Assembly (NCBI GenBank): GCA_029378245.1
Contig: JARKIF010000024.1
Span: forward strand, 744,001-808,000
Direction: 5' to 3'
Length of the DNA stretch: 64,000 nucleotides
DNA from: Roridomyces roridus
Taxonomy: Eukaryota; Basidiomycota; Agaricomycetes; Agaricales; Mycenaceae
Shown here: positions 21,918 through 32,821 of the stretch, piece by piece
Layout: each line of letters starts with the position of its first letter
Position numbering within the stretch: position 1 is the first letter of the stretch
Made by a program: the position numbers and the translations under genes
The notes under the pieces: model-generated
The model's input: only the letters and a program-made list of their open reading frames with translations
What the model was told of the DNA's origin: nothing
The model's database searches: none

Positions 21918-23342
21918 ATGACGGCCTCCTCAGTCTTTACCACCGAGCTCCTCGACGCTCGCAGAGAGCCGTTCAACCCATACGGATACGTCCCCACGCG
22001 ATGGATATGTTTCGCTTTTTTCGGGCTCTTCGGGCTTTCCACAGGTCGGTGCACGAGCGTATGTCCGTCGGCTACTAGGCTGACGCGCTATACCTTTTCG
22101 AACCACGTATCCAGTCTTCCACCTCGGACAGTCGATTCGACATCGCGTATGGTGGCTCCTGCCCACTGCTGTGCTTTCTGGGATTCTCGAGGTCATCGGG
22201 TGGGCGGCGAGGTTATGGTCGAGTTTCAGTCCGACCAAGTTGTTGGCTTTTGAGATTCAGTGTGTCTTTCGTTCTTTCGCTACTTACTCAGTGTTGCTGA
22301 GAGGTTCTCTCTACAGAGTCATTGGCACGATCATCGGTGGGTCGCTCGGCGTCTTGCTTTGCTGTCCGGCGCTCAATGAGAAAACAGGGCCGACACCTTT
22401 AATCGCCGCTGATTTCATGATTCTGGGGCGCATTATCAATAGGCTGGGCACGCGCTACAGCCGTCTCTCGCCCAAGTGGTGTAATACACGTTTTTCCTTT
22501 CCAAGCTACTTGCGAGCTCACTTGATTTAGATTCAATTATATTCTGCAGCTGCGTGAGTGCTATGCTCCTCCTCGCTTGTTGTGCCCGCCGTGCTGACCT
22601 CCCGTAGGATATCATATCATTGAGTGTGCAAGGTTTCGGAGGGACGCTGGCGAGTCTTGCGGTCGGGAAGAGCGAGAGTCCCGATCATGTACGTGGATCT
22701 CTCACTGCCCTCATCATCATTCATGTATCCATGCAGGGAGCGCACATAATGCTGGGCGGGATCATCTTCCAGATGGGTGTGTACTATTTCCACTTTCCCT
22801 TCATTGCATTTCGATTCCCGCTTCCCGCTCAATGATTAATTCAATTCAATGGCACCTGCAGTAACCATCTCAATATACATCCTCCTCGCCACCGAGTTTT
22901 TCGTGCGGTATTTTTGGGACTGGCCTCTGCGCGGCGATGCAGCGTACCACTCGCTCGCGCTCAACGCCAAGCGGAGTGGACGGGGGGAGCTTGACTCGAA
23001 GCTGCGTGTGATGGTTGGCGCGCTGGCGTTCAACACTGTCTGTCTGCTCATTCGGTGCGTGTCTTATACCCTTTCTCGTACTGGTAACTCATTTTTTGTT
23101 TTCGTTCCGTTTACACTTGCAGAGCGATATACCGAACCCTGGAACTGCTCAACGGCTTCGAAGGGCGCATCATCCGCACGGAGCGCTTCTTCAATATCCT
23201 TGATGGTGGGATGATTCTGCTTGCCATGGTGACCTTCAACGTCGTGCACCCCGGAGTCTACTTGAAGGCCCCTGAGGGCAGGGAGTCATCGGAGGTGGAG
23301 ATGAGGTTGAAAGAGGCGGGATTGCTTTATTACAGGCTCTGA
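21918..23342 (+). CDS. RTA1-like multi-pass membrane protein
   Basis: Nine exons (21918-22044, 22115-22259, 22317-22336, 22388-22480, 22531-22553, 22608-22688, 22737-22776, 22862-23054, 23123-23342) join in phase to 313 residues. Typical family segments are visible: NPYGYVPTRW and a hydrophobic helix at the start, WWLLPTAVLSGILEVIGWAAR, PTPLIAADFMILGRIINRLG, a GFGGTLAS run, GAHIMLGGIIFQM, and RAIYRTLELLNGFEGRI before the last helix, then an acidic tail. The seven-helix RTA1 family includes yeast proteins linked to resistance against 7-aminocholesterol and to sphingoid-base export; the substrate here is unknown. It sits between cassettes 3 and 4 of the F-box-like array. Several exons are only 20-40 nt long. 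Confidence 0.9.
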
Positions 23343-23539
23343 GATTTGACAATTGATGGTGAGAACTGTAGTACAGGAAGGACTTTGTAGATATCTTGGA
23401 CAAGGACATTTCTTGAGATGATGTTTGGTCGTATTAGGATAGTTTTCGCGACGCGTCGAGGTCACATGATTCGGTCATCGCCAGCGGTGATATCTCAATG
23501 AAGGCGCAGTACTAGTCCTGAGTAGATGAGACAAGGCAT

Positions 23540-23635
23540 CATGGAGCCACGTGCACTGGATAATATATAGCAGCTGTCTGAAGATCTCGCGTTCCAGCGT
23601 GAGGGAGCTTCGCTTGTTGGATATTGTCCATCATG
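23540..23635 (-). pseudogene. first-exon remnant of cassette 4 second gene
   Basis: On the minus strand an ATG-ATG start near 23633 opens a leader like the broken gene at 21009 (MMDNIQQAKLPH), then loses frame before the ELEREI motif. It lies downstream of the disrupted first gene of the same cassette, preserving the two-gene order. Confidence 0.65.
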
Positions 23636-23689
23636 AAAGAAAGAAAATTAAGACTCATAGGGGAGTGTAGGCAAGAGTGACAAGGGCTA

Positions 23690-24650
23690 GATAGGAGCGA
23701 ACATCGAATATGAAACCTCTTCAGGCAAGTGATAAACAGATTCTGTAGCAAGTCTGTGAGCGATCCTGAATGAAATAAATACACGCTGCTCACTGGGGAT
23801 TTCACCCCTCCGCTTCCTCGCGATGAACTCATCCGCGCGCACCCAGATGTCGTCCCCGCCTTGCGCACCACTACGCCAGAGCGTTTTAAACCGAGACATC
23901 GATTCAACGAATATGCGCGGATCTCGGGGCATGTCGGGATAACCCATGTGAGTGTAGAAAACGAGTGCGTGTAGATCAGGGAGAATGGAGAGGATGTGGG
24001 TCGCGAGGTCTTGGTCAGGGAAGACTGCAAGATGGGTGAGAGTGGCGAGGCCCGCTAGCGCGGGCCAGTGCGCCCACGTCCGAGACAATGTGTAATTATA
24101 ATTGCCCGCGTTTGGGACGTATCGGAGCTGGAGATGAGTGATTGATGCATTGGAACAGAGGGACTCTGAAGTGGAACTCCTGCGGCGGAGTCACGGGGAG
24201 GATATTGCCGAACAATGTCAGGTGCGTGGGGCGCATTTGGCTGACGGTGGATAGGAAGGGTAGCAGAGGATCGAAATCGACCGGGTCGCTGAATATAAAA
24301 ATCTCGGTGACCCCAGTGCAGGCGCGAAGAATGCGATCCGCGGAATCCGCGTTCCATCCCGTCCCCAATGCCATGGTCACCAGGAACAGATGACGGCAAG
24401 CTTGCGGGAAGACATGAGACGGTCTGTAGTCCAGCATTCGAAACAGGGCCTCTAGGTAGCTTGTAGCAGATCGAATACACGGGGATGTTCTCGGTGGACG
24501 ACAGAAAAAGAAGCTAGGTCACCATTCGTGCACCCGGCGAGCGACAAGCAGAAGGGTTGGAATCATCTTTTCGCGCAAAACTGCGGTGGTTTCAAATATC
24601 TCGCGCTCCAGTTCGGGAGGCAGTGTGGATGGAGCGGAATCGTTGGTCAT
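23690..24650 (-). pseudogene. F-box/LRR-like gene, cassette 4 first gene, disrupted
   Basis: Exon 1 (24523-24650) is intact (LPPELEREIFETTAVLREKMI). The next exon has lost the IEPHLY start by a deletion that also removed the usual splice acceptor; a substitute CTACAAG acceptor is possible. In the middle a 4-bp duplication (AATC) after the QCI codons, near 24145, shifts the frame. Beyond it the frame continues normally: THLAVFPDQDLATHIL, GAQGGDDIWVRADEF and a final ESVYHLPEE exon. The reading frame is thus broken once or twice, recently. Confidence 0.75.
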
Positions 24651-25135
24651 GGTGTGAGGCAAGCGTGATGCGAGGCGTGAGGCTGATCGCATCAGCAGAC
24701 AAGAGCAAACAAATCACGTCTTGCCTCCGACCGCACACTCCAATCCAAGTCGAGGTCACCGTCCCGAGGAACGCCATCCCTTAAGGACCTGCTCACGACT
24801 CTGGCTACCTTCGATGACTGTAAGTTGGCCCTCGTCGACCTAGCCGCCGGCCGGCCCATTGTCAATATGTCTCCTCGCGACTCATCAGGTCCTCGATCTG
24901 CCCTTCCATACTTGTACGCTTCCATTTCTCGGCAGAATGACACAGATCGTGGAACTACTCACACATGGACCCCCAGCTCAAAGAACAATGCAATCCTCGC
25001 GATCAATCAATCAATTCGCGATCGCTCTTGTTCTCCGGACCACCTATTGTTCTAGCCGAGAACATATAATCGCCTCCGTATCTGGCATGGACGCTATCTT
25101 CCTCTTCCTCCTACTCGACCCCCCACTCAGCAACC

Positions 25136-27134
25136 ATGTCGAAACGCGGACACGCCGAATCTGGCTTGGACACTACCGCCGACGAGCGTCCCTACAAGAG
25201 GGTGTTATTCCCCTTCCGTGCTCGTGAGATCACCCCCGAGGCAGCCACCCCAGTTGATACCCCGCCTACTTGCTCCAAAAAACGAAGCCGCGCCGAATCG
25301 GAGGGCCCAGACGCTGACGAGCGGCCTGCGAAACGGGTTGCGGTGAGTTTCAAGGTCTTGGTCGTCATCTCATTCCGCTGACTGTCAAGCGCGCAGTCCA
25401 CACCGCCCCTTGTTTCTATCGCCAGTCTGCCACACGAGATCCTGGAGGCTATACTGGATATCAGCCTTCCCTCGGCGGCTATGTTTAAGACCCAACCGGC
25501 GCCCAGATTCCAGCAGATCAACGACGTCTGGCGGGCGTCCATGGCGTTTAGACGAGACATCGTTCTCGTGTGTAAGCTCTGGTGTGAGGTGCGTGTTTGT
25601 TCTCCGTCTTCCCACTTGATTGCTCAAGACCTGACAGCTCGGACGACGCATCCTCTATCGCGAGATCGTCATCCACGATCGGTTTATGCTGCGTGCTCTG
25701 CGTCGCACGCTCGATGCCCAGCCTGGGCTGGGAGAGCTCGTCCGCTCGATCTACCTACGCACGAACCGCAAAGGCTGCGAAGCCAACAACTACGACGACG
25801 CTATGACCGAAGTCCTTGTCCGCGTCCTCGAGCTGTGTCCCGATCTCACCCGTTTTGTACACGCCCCACCCGTCAACCATCCCGGAATTCCCCGTCCGCT
25901 CCCGACCCTCGCACCCAACCTCACGGTGCTCAATATCGGTGTGTACAGGGTGGGCTATGGAGAGTACGCGCTGGATCAGCAATGGGTTCCCGACGCGCTG
26001 AAGCGATCCTGTGGGACGCTCGAGGAGCTCTGGATCACCGCTGCGGACCTCGCTCCCTTGGACAAGATGAGCCTCTCATTCCCGCGTCTTCATACCCTAT
26101 ACCTCCACTGCCACGGCTACTCCAAGCGGTTCGCGTCCAAGTGGGAGGTGCCCAAGTTGACCAAACTCACCTTCCTCCCCCTCGCACGCACGGCGTTCGA
26201 GGAGCACAACTCGCTGACGCCGGTCTTCAAGGAATACACACGCATCCTCAAACAACACGGCGCCGAACTGACGTCACTCGTCTTTCCCCCGCGATACCCC
26301 AGACACAACGGCAAGAAGGAGAAAACGCATGCGACGTTACTCTCGTTGTGCCCCGCACTAGAACACGTCGTCCTCCCTGCGCTCAAAGCCCCCGACGTCG
26401 CTCTCACCGTTCCCCTCCCTGGCGTACGTGCCTTGGACATTTGGTGCCGTGATCACTGGGGCGGGACACCCAGCAAACGCGTCCTCGCACGCCTCATCAC
26501 ACGCATCTTTCCCAACCTCGAGCGCCGCCCTCGCCTCCTTGACCCTACGCTCACACGCGTATTCGTCGACGTTCCCAGTGTGCTGGAGGTCTTGGAGGAT
26601 TCATCTCGCGCCCTGCCACCGGCGGAAGTCATTGCTGCCCTCGCTGCAGACGACGCCCCCGAGTCGGACGATGAAGATGTAGGGCAGGAGGAGCAGGAGC
26701 CGATTCACCGCAATCTACGCCAGAGTCGGCGGGCGTTGCCGGCCGCTGGAGACGTTACGCCCCGGGGACTGCGATATGCCGGCTGTGCGCTGCGGACACG
26801 CGAGTTTGGGGATGGGCTTGGGGTGTATTACCGCCCGGTGTTGCCTACGGCTGAAGACTTGGAGGAGGAGAGTCTGTCGAATCATGTAGAGAAGGAGGAG
26901 TCGGCGGCAGAACAGGAGGGGCATGGGAGGGAATGGGGGTACGGAGTCGAGGAGAGGCTTGATTTCAAGTTGGCGGAGGAGGAGATGATGAAATTGAGAG
27001 CGTGGCTTCGGACGCGACGGGGCCTGCACTTTCGGCCGAGGCTCAGACGCGTTTTGCAGGCCGTGTTGCCTTCCACGCTGTTCGCCCGCCTTGAGCAGGC
27101 CGTAGAGGAGTTGCTGGAAGACGCTCAGTCGTAG
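25136..27134 (+). CDS. F-box protein with long C-terminal region
   Basis: Exons 25136-25342, 25397-25588 and 25638-27134 join in phase 0 to 631 residues. The N-terminus is basic with nuclear-localisation-like motifs (CSKKRSRAE, ERPAKRVA). An F-box follows across exons 2-3 (SIASLPHEILEAILDISLP ... VLVCKLWCELGRRILYREI). The middle has leucine-rich segments (LPTLAPNLTVLNIG, ELWITAADLAPL). The C-terminal 170 residues are acidic then helical. F-box proteins select targets for SCF ubiquitin ligases; the target is unknown. Start choice: first ATG of a frame that splices cleanly. Confidence 0.85.
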
Positions 27135-27520
27135 TTTATCTTTACACGTACGTTGCTGCTGGCGGATGTACTTGAAAATGTATCGGAGACTCGGAGTTAG
27201 AAGGAGGCCGAACTCGGCATCGAATGCTTCCGAGTCGTGACGTGGCTTGCACTTGACCTCACTTGACCTCCTTCCTCCCCATGAAAGAGACCGCATTCTC
27301 TCATTGCCAAGATTCAAACCATGCACGCGGCACGCCATAGGATTCGGAAATGACCCGGAAAAACACATAACAACCGTAGAATATACAGGTACCGCCCGGC
27401 TAAAAATCGGAAAACATAATCCACCCTCTCTGTCCTCACGCTGGTCTCGAGGTCAATAACCCCGAGCTCGAAGATCCGTTCTTACAACACTCGGCCTTGG
27501 CGGCCTTGGCATTATTTCGG

Positions 27521-27527
27521 TATATAA
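27521..27527 (+). promoter_or_regulatory. TATA box of the GH6 gene
   Basis: TATATAA lies 45 bp upstream of the GH6 start codon. A direct repeat GGCCTTGGC occurs just before it (27492-27510). The 430 bp between 27135 and 27572 otherwise hold no gene. Confidence 0.6.
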
Positions 27528-27571
27528 TCACTTTTTTGGACTCGTCATTTTCCTCAGCAATACCTGGCAAG

Positions 27572-29307
27572 ATGTTGTCCGCTGTCCTGGCTCTCGCTGC
27601 GATCCTACCTGCTTTCGTGAACGCTCAGGGTGCCGTCTGGTCCCAATGCGGTGGCACCGGTTGGAGTGAGTTTGATTTCGTTCGACTTGGATTGTATCTG
27701 ACGATCGTCTCAGCGGGCGCCACCACTTGCGTCTCCGGCGCAACGTGTACCTTTTCCAACCCGTTCTATTCTCAGTGCTTGTTAGTAGCGCCCTACTCCT
27801 CCTTGGAACGAGTTTTCTGACCCACGGAACAGGCCGAACAGTAACGGAGGTGGAGGCACGACGACTCCGACGAACCCTCCGACGACCAGCTCAGGCCCGA
27901 CGACTAGCACAGGCCCGACGTCTGTAAGCTCAGCTCCCTCCGGTCCCAGTCAAACGCCCGCTGCTGGAAACCCCTACGCCGGCCACAACGTGCGTTTGAA
28001 TCTTCTTTCATCGAGAAGAGCGTTTGAACTCATGACGTGTCTAGATCTGGCTGACGCCCTTCTACGCTGCTGAAGTTGCCGCCGCCGCTGCCAACATCTC
28101 CGACGCAACCACCAAAGCCAAGGCGCTCTCCGTTGCCAAAATCCCCACCTTCACTTGGTTCGACACCATCGCCAAGGTCCCCGACTTGGGAACCTACCTC
28201 GCCAACGCCAGCGCTTTGGGCAAATCCTCTGGCACCCCCCAGATCGTCCAGATCATCGTATACGATCTCCCCGACAGAGATTGCGCGGCTGCTGCTTCCA
28301 ACGGAGAGTTCAGCATCGCCAATGGCGGGCAGGCCAATTACTTCAACTACATCGACCAGCTTGTCGCTCAGATCAAGCGTACGTGCACTTCTTTCTTCTT
28401 TACAATCCGGGACTGACGTCGGATTTAGCTTTCCCTGATGTCCGTGTTGTTGCCAGTCAGTTTTCGAGTTTAAAATGATATCCCTTTCTCACACTCAATT
28501 TCCAGTCATCGAACCCGACAGTCTTGCGAACCTTGTCACCAACCTGAGCGTTCAAAAGTGTTCGAACGCGCAGACGACCTACCTCGTTAGTTCCTTTCCT
28601 ATTTTATCTGATACATTCCATTCAACTCAACTGCCGTAGGCTTGCGTGACCTATGCCATCCAGCAGCTTAACAAGCTCGGCAACGTCTACATGTACCTCG
28701 ATGCCGGACACGCTGGCTGGCTCGGCTGGCCCGCAAACTTGCAGCCCGCTGCCACCCTGTTCAATTCGCTGTTCAAGAACGCCGGGTCCCCGAGCTTTGT
28801 CCGTGGTCTGGCGACCAACGTGGCCAACTACAACGCGGTGCGTTTCAATTTTATCTTCACCCTCCACACTTCCCTGATGCATGATTGCCTGCATAGCTCT
28901 CTGCTGCCACCCCCGACCCAATCACCCAGGGCAACTCCAACTACGACGAGATCCACTACATCAACGCCCTCACGCCCCTCCTCTCCTCCTCCGGCTTCCC
29001 CCCGCACTTCATCGTCGACCAAGGCCGCTCAGGCGTCCAGAACATCCGGCAGCAATGGGGCGACTGGTGCAACGTCAAAGGCGCCGGCTTCGGCACGCGG
29101 CCCACGAGCAACACGGGCGTCACTGCCATCGACGCTATCGTTTGGGCGAAACCCGGGGGCGAGTGTGATGGGACGAGTAATACGAGTTCGGCGAGGTTTG
29201 ATTTCCATTGTGGGTTGTCGGATGCGGACCAGCCGGCCCCTGAGGCGGGAACTTGGTTCCAGGAGTACTTCACCACTCTTGTTACCAAGGCGAACCCTGC
29301 GCTTTGA
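27572..29307 (+). CDS. cel6A: GH6 cellobiohydrolase (CBHII/Cel6A type) with N-terminal CBM1
   Basis: Eight exons (27572-27665, 27714-27780, 27833-27989, 28045-28378, 28429-28455, 28506-28585, 28640-28837, 28897-29307) join in phase to 455 residues, the usual family length. A signal peptide (about 1-18) is followed by CBM1 ([10 protein letters not shown] ... NPFYSQCL), a Pro/Thr/Ser/Gly linker and the GH6 domain from about residue 107. The signature [10 protein letters not shown] holds one active-site Asp; [14 protein letters not shown] holds the catalytic acid Asp; [15 protein letters not shown] and [14 protein letters not shown] are also typical. The enzyme releases cellobiose processively from the non-reducing ends of cellulose outside the cell. 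Together with the two CE1-CBM1 esterases it gives the window a lignocellulose-degrading theme. Confidence 0.95.
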
Positions 29308-29412
29308 GCTCTTGTATCACATACATATTTGTACTCTTTTACAATAGCAGGTCGAAAATAAAAGATTCGTTGAACGCCTGAGGTGACGCTCGGAGAGAAT
29401 TCGCGAAAAAGT

Positions 29413-30770
29413 ACTCATGTGATCGTGTCAGCACCCATGTGATCGCGAGCCTGACCTTCTTCGTGACCTTGACTACATCAGTAAAACGGCCGGTTTGTCT
29501 TTGGCGTCTTTGGCGTCTTTGCCAAGACGTCAAAGACGCCAAAGACAGATTTCCGCCAAAGACATGTGTCTTGGGGATAGCAGGTTCACTTTGCTTTGAC
29601 AAGACAATCTGTCTTGTCAAAGACCGATTGCGGCTTATCCAGGACAGCATGTCCTTTCCAAAGACACCAATCTTAATTCAAAGAGGCACATTTTAGAGAG
29701 ACAAACTTCATTCAATTTTACCTACAATACAGATTATCTAAGTACACTGGATTAACAGGATGGATGAAGCTTGCAGCGGGGACTTGGATCAGATGGGTGA
29801 GGGTAAGGAAGTAGAGTAGGGACGAGAGGGTTATGCAGGAGAGGAGTGGATGTAGGGAGTGGGCCACGAAGCTTGAATTTTTGAAACTTGAAGCCAAGCT
29901 GCCAGTACTAGAAGGCTTGCGTCTTTGAGGTAATAGGACAATTCATGATGGAGGACGCGGGGGAGTATCGAGAGGGGGGGGGGCCAAGAATGGGTGGAGC
30001 AGAACATGAGAGGGTAACTTGAGTGACTCTTGCATGGCTTGCGGCCGCACTTCGCAGCGACAGAGGCGTAGCCTCTTGACAGGGCCTTCTTGAAGCGGCT
30101 TGACATGGGGCTTCGTTGGTAGGAGAACGAGAGGTGGTGTGGCAGCCGATACTAAGAGCCAGTGGGCACCGTTGAGGACGACGAGGACGGGTCGAGGGCG
30201 GGAGGGGAGAGGGAAGATGGTGGGAGAGACGTGGCAGCGTTACGTTGTCGGCTACTGCCTGAGTCACCCTTCGGAATCTTTTCGGAATGTTGTCTCCGCT
30301 GATGCGAGCGGAGTTTGAATGACTTGACGACAGATCTCCGAGTTCAAGCGCTGTCTTTCAATGATCGGACGTCTTTGGCGTCTTTCTCCAACACCATGTC
30401 TTTGGCTTCTCTAGGGAGTGGATGTCTTTTTTCGTGACTTGTAAAAGATTGGATCGGAACCAAGAGTACAATGTTGACCAAGACAATTCGGACCAGAAAG
30501 ATATCTGTCAAAGACGGACACATCCAGCTCTAAGACAAAGACGGCGAAAGATGAGTTTCAAAGACGTAAGACGACCTCCACAAGACAAAGACGCCAAAGC
30601 CAAACCGGCCATTTTACTGATGTATGAGAAACAAGTTGCGCATACTACGCCACGTCTGCCTCTCGAAATATCCTCAGACATCTTCGTCCAATGCCTCCCT
30701 CAGTCTCGACCGCTGGCCATTCGTACTGTATCCAGATTCCACCTGGTGGAATCTCGGGTGGAGGATCAGT
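29413..30770 (+). pseudogene. F-box gene fragment split by a TA-flanked element
   Basis: The segment 29413-29475 and the segment 30623-30770 match, in order, the 5' flank plus first codons of the F-box gene at 32822 (SEPDLLPDLDCEKQV ... LPFEISSDIFVQCLPHP). They are separated by the inverted-repeat element 29476-30622. Taking out the element and one TA restores the local frame (D-Y-E-K-Q). Downstream the match ends in about 40 codons, so the gene was already truncated or became so. Confidence 0.75.
29474..30624. mobile_element. 1147-bp inverted-repeat element with TA target duplication
   Basis: The ends read CATCAGTAAAACGGCCGGTTT on the left (from 29476) and its near-complement on the right (to 30622), each followed by TA. 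Both subterminal regions, about 200 bp each, are crowded with CAAAGAC/GTCTTTG motifs in both orientations, as seen in elements whose transposase binds repeated subterminal sites. The interior encodes no transposase I can recognise. A TA duplication fits Tc1/mariner-like or Plavaka/CACTA-like elements. Confidence 0.75.
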
Positions 30771-30854
30771 GATTTGACTCACAACTGTGTCCAACATGCC
30801 GCATCCGGATCAAATTGCCGCAAGGCGGTGCTATCCATCTCTACGTCTCCCACC

Positions 30855-31999
30855 ATGTCGACGGACTGCTCTCCATCCGTGAGCCTCCCACCTGAGCTGG
30901 AACGTTTAATCTTCGAGACCACCGCATTGCGCTACCCTGGCAGGATACCGACACTGCTCCTCCTCGCCAAGCGCGTGCATGAATGGTGTGCCGCTGTCCA
31001 TGGTCCAGAACGCTCCCAGCTGACTCTTCGTCTTAGGATTGAGCCTCTCCTGTACCAGGTCATCCCAATAATCGTGATCGATGAACGCAGCGAAACATAT
31101 CGGCGCATGTCTGGCAGTCGGATGCTGGAACGACTCCGAGCCGGTGACAGACCCCTGCAATTCTTCTCCTCCGCCGTGCGAGATGTCGAGATCCTAAATT
31201 TGGAGCTTTTTCTCGGAGGCTCCGAAAACGTCTGGGCCGACGACGATCTCAAGCGCGTTCTCAGCGCATGCACTAACATGCGGAGTCTCCTTGTCATTGG
31301 GGATTTACACTCCAAACCCATTCTGTCCTCACTCGCCGACTGCCGACCCACGCGGGTCTTTCTAATCTCCGGTTTGGAGGAACCCATACCCGATTTCAAG
31401 CGTCCATTGTTCAGGAACGTCACGCATCTCGTCATCGGGGAGCTGAGTCGTGTTTTACGCTCCCCTTCCGACCGACCCCCCGAGGAGGGCTACGAATTGG
31501 AAAGGGAGAGCCAGTGGAGTAATATTCTCAAGCTTCCAGCTCTCACGCATCTCGCCGTCATCCATCCCCTCGTTCCGTCCGCGGGACAACGTATTCTCGC
31601 CGGCGCACCAAATCTGCGCGCCTTTGTCATCGTGTTGCCCGATAATACCCACCTGCCCTCGCCGGAACAAATTCGAGCCCTTCAAGAAATCCAAGCCTTT
31701 CCTTGGGACGATGACAGGGTTGTCGTTTTACCGGCTGCCAATGACTTGACGCAAGGGAGGGAAGGCTTTTCGACAAAGGCCTGGACACCCCAGGTGGATG
31801 AGCTGTGGGCGCAGGTCGATGAGTTCATCGACGATAAACGGAGAGGGAAGATTCCGGGTGAGTGCTCTGGCAAGTCAGCTCAACATGCTCTGACGGAACT
31901 TGCATAGCTTGCGAGTATCGTTTGATACTCGACAGTTCTTTTTCGCGGAGTTTGTTTATTTTGCTTCATCGCCGATACACGAGCACTCATGACCACTAG
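30855..31999 (+). CDS. F-box/LRR-like family protein, divergent member
   Basis: Exons 30855-30985, 31037-31857 and 31908-31999 join in phase to 347 residues. The leader is LPPELERLIFETTALRYPGRI ... LLLLAKRVHEW and exon 2 starts IEPLLYQVIPI; intron positions equal those of the 15-24 kb cassette genes. Later segments include DDLKRVLSACTNMRSLLVI, RPLFRNVTHLVIG, LTHLAVIHPL and VDELWAQVDEFIDDKRRGKI. The first intron (30986-31036) is 51 nt without an in-frame stop, so unspliced transcripts would stay in frame. A decayed relative follows at 32251. Confidence 0.78.
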
Positions 32000-32250
32000 A
32001 ACCTGCGACGCAATAGACGCACTCGGTGGGAGAGAACGCCCTCGCTTCACGACTAGTGCACACGACATTACCTTTTTCATCCTTGTTTGACTCACGGAGC
32101 CAGTCTTTTTTTCCTGGTGCTCTCTACTTACGCGTCTCCTATGGCTCTGTATTCAATTAGAGTTGGGGAGCATGTGCATGCACGAAACTACTACATCCCA
32201 TACATGCCGCATTCCCACAAGGCAGTGCCATCCATCTCTCCTTCTCCCAC

Positions 32251-32495
32251 CATGTCAACAAATTGCTCTCCTTCCGTGAGCCTCCCACCTGAGCTGGAAC
32301 GTTTCATTTTCGAGATCATTGCACTACGCTACCCCGACAGGATACCGACACTACTCCTCCTCGCAAAGCCGTATATCACTACTGCGACGAAAGCAATCTC
32401 CGGCCCATGTCGGGAAGACGCATGTTGGAACGACTGCAGGTCGGTGACAAACTCCCGCAAGTGGACGAGGACAAATTTTATAGTCTCTCCAACAT
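32251..32495 (+). pseudogene. decayed duplicate of the gene at 30855
   Basis: The start (CSPSVSLPPELERFIFEIIALRYPDR ... LLLLAK) and about 60 bp of upstream sequence match the gene at 30855. After LLLAK a deletion joins to the region encoding MSGRRMLERLQVGDK in another frame, and the match stops there. No product is likely. Confidence 0.75.
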
Positions 32496-32583
32496 CTGGC
32501 TCGTTCATTATGTAAGACTACATATCGATGCCAGTGAGCCGAGGACTTGCACCGAAACAAAAACACTCGAAACACTATGGAAG

Positions 32584-32660
32584 ACCGTGAGCGGGAGTCG
32601 AACCCGATGTATCCGTTGCGTCGAATATTTACTTCGCGGATGAAAGGTTTGCGTTGGATA
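32584..32660 (-). other. tRNA-like sequence with RNA polymerase III B box
   Basis: On the minus strand GGGTTCGACTCCC (32593-32605) is a perfect B box inside a T-arm-like hairpin. Upstream of it AAGTA and GACGC motifs resemble the tRNA-like sequences at 34624 and 36492. No complementary acceptor strand is present, so it is not a functional tRNA gene as read. Confidence 0.4.
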
Positions 32661-32821
32661 TCTAACACACGGGTTGCGGTCTAAAGAAAATATTTGTTGA
32701 ACCCCTGAACGCTCGCAAATATTTCGCAACAACGGCGCGCAAGGTGGACATGTCACATGTGATCGTGTCGGCACTGCCAGCGTGGCCAGATTGATATCAC
32801 CTCTTGACCAGAACGCTGACC

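Noticed and set aside
25481..26452. 323-codon frame overlapping the F-box gene
   Set aside because: It is a shifted frame of the well supported F-box exon 2-3 region and is Arg/Pro-rich as expected of a shadow.
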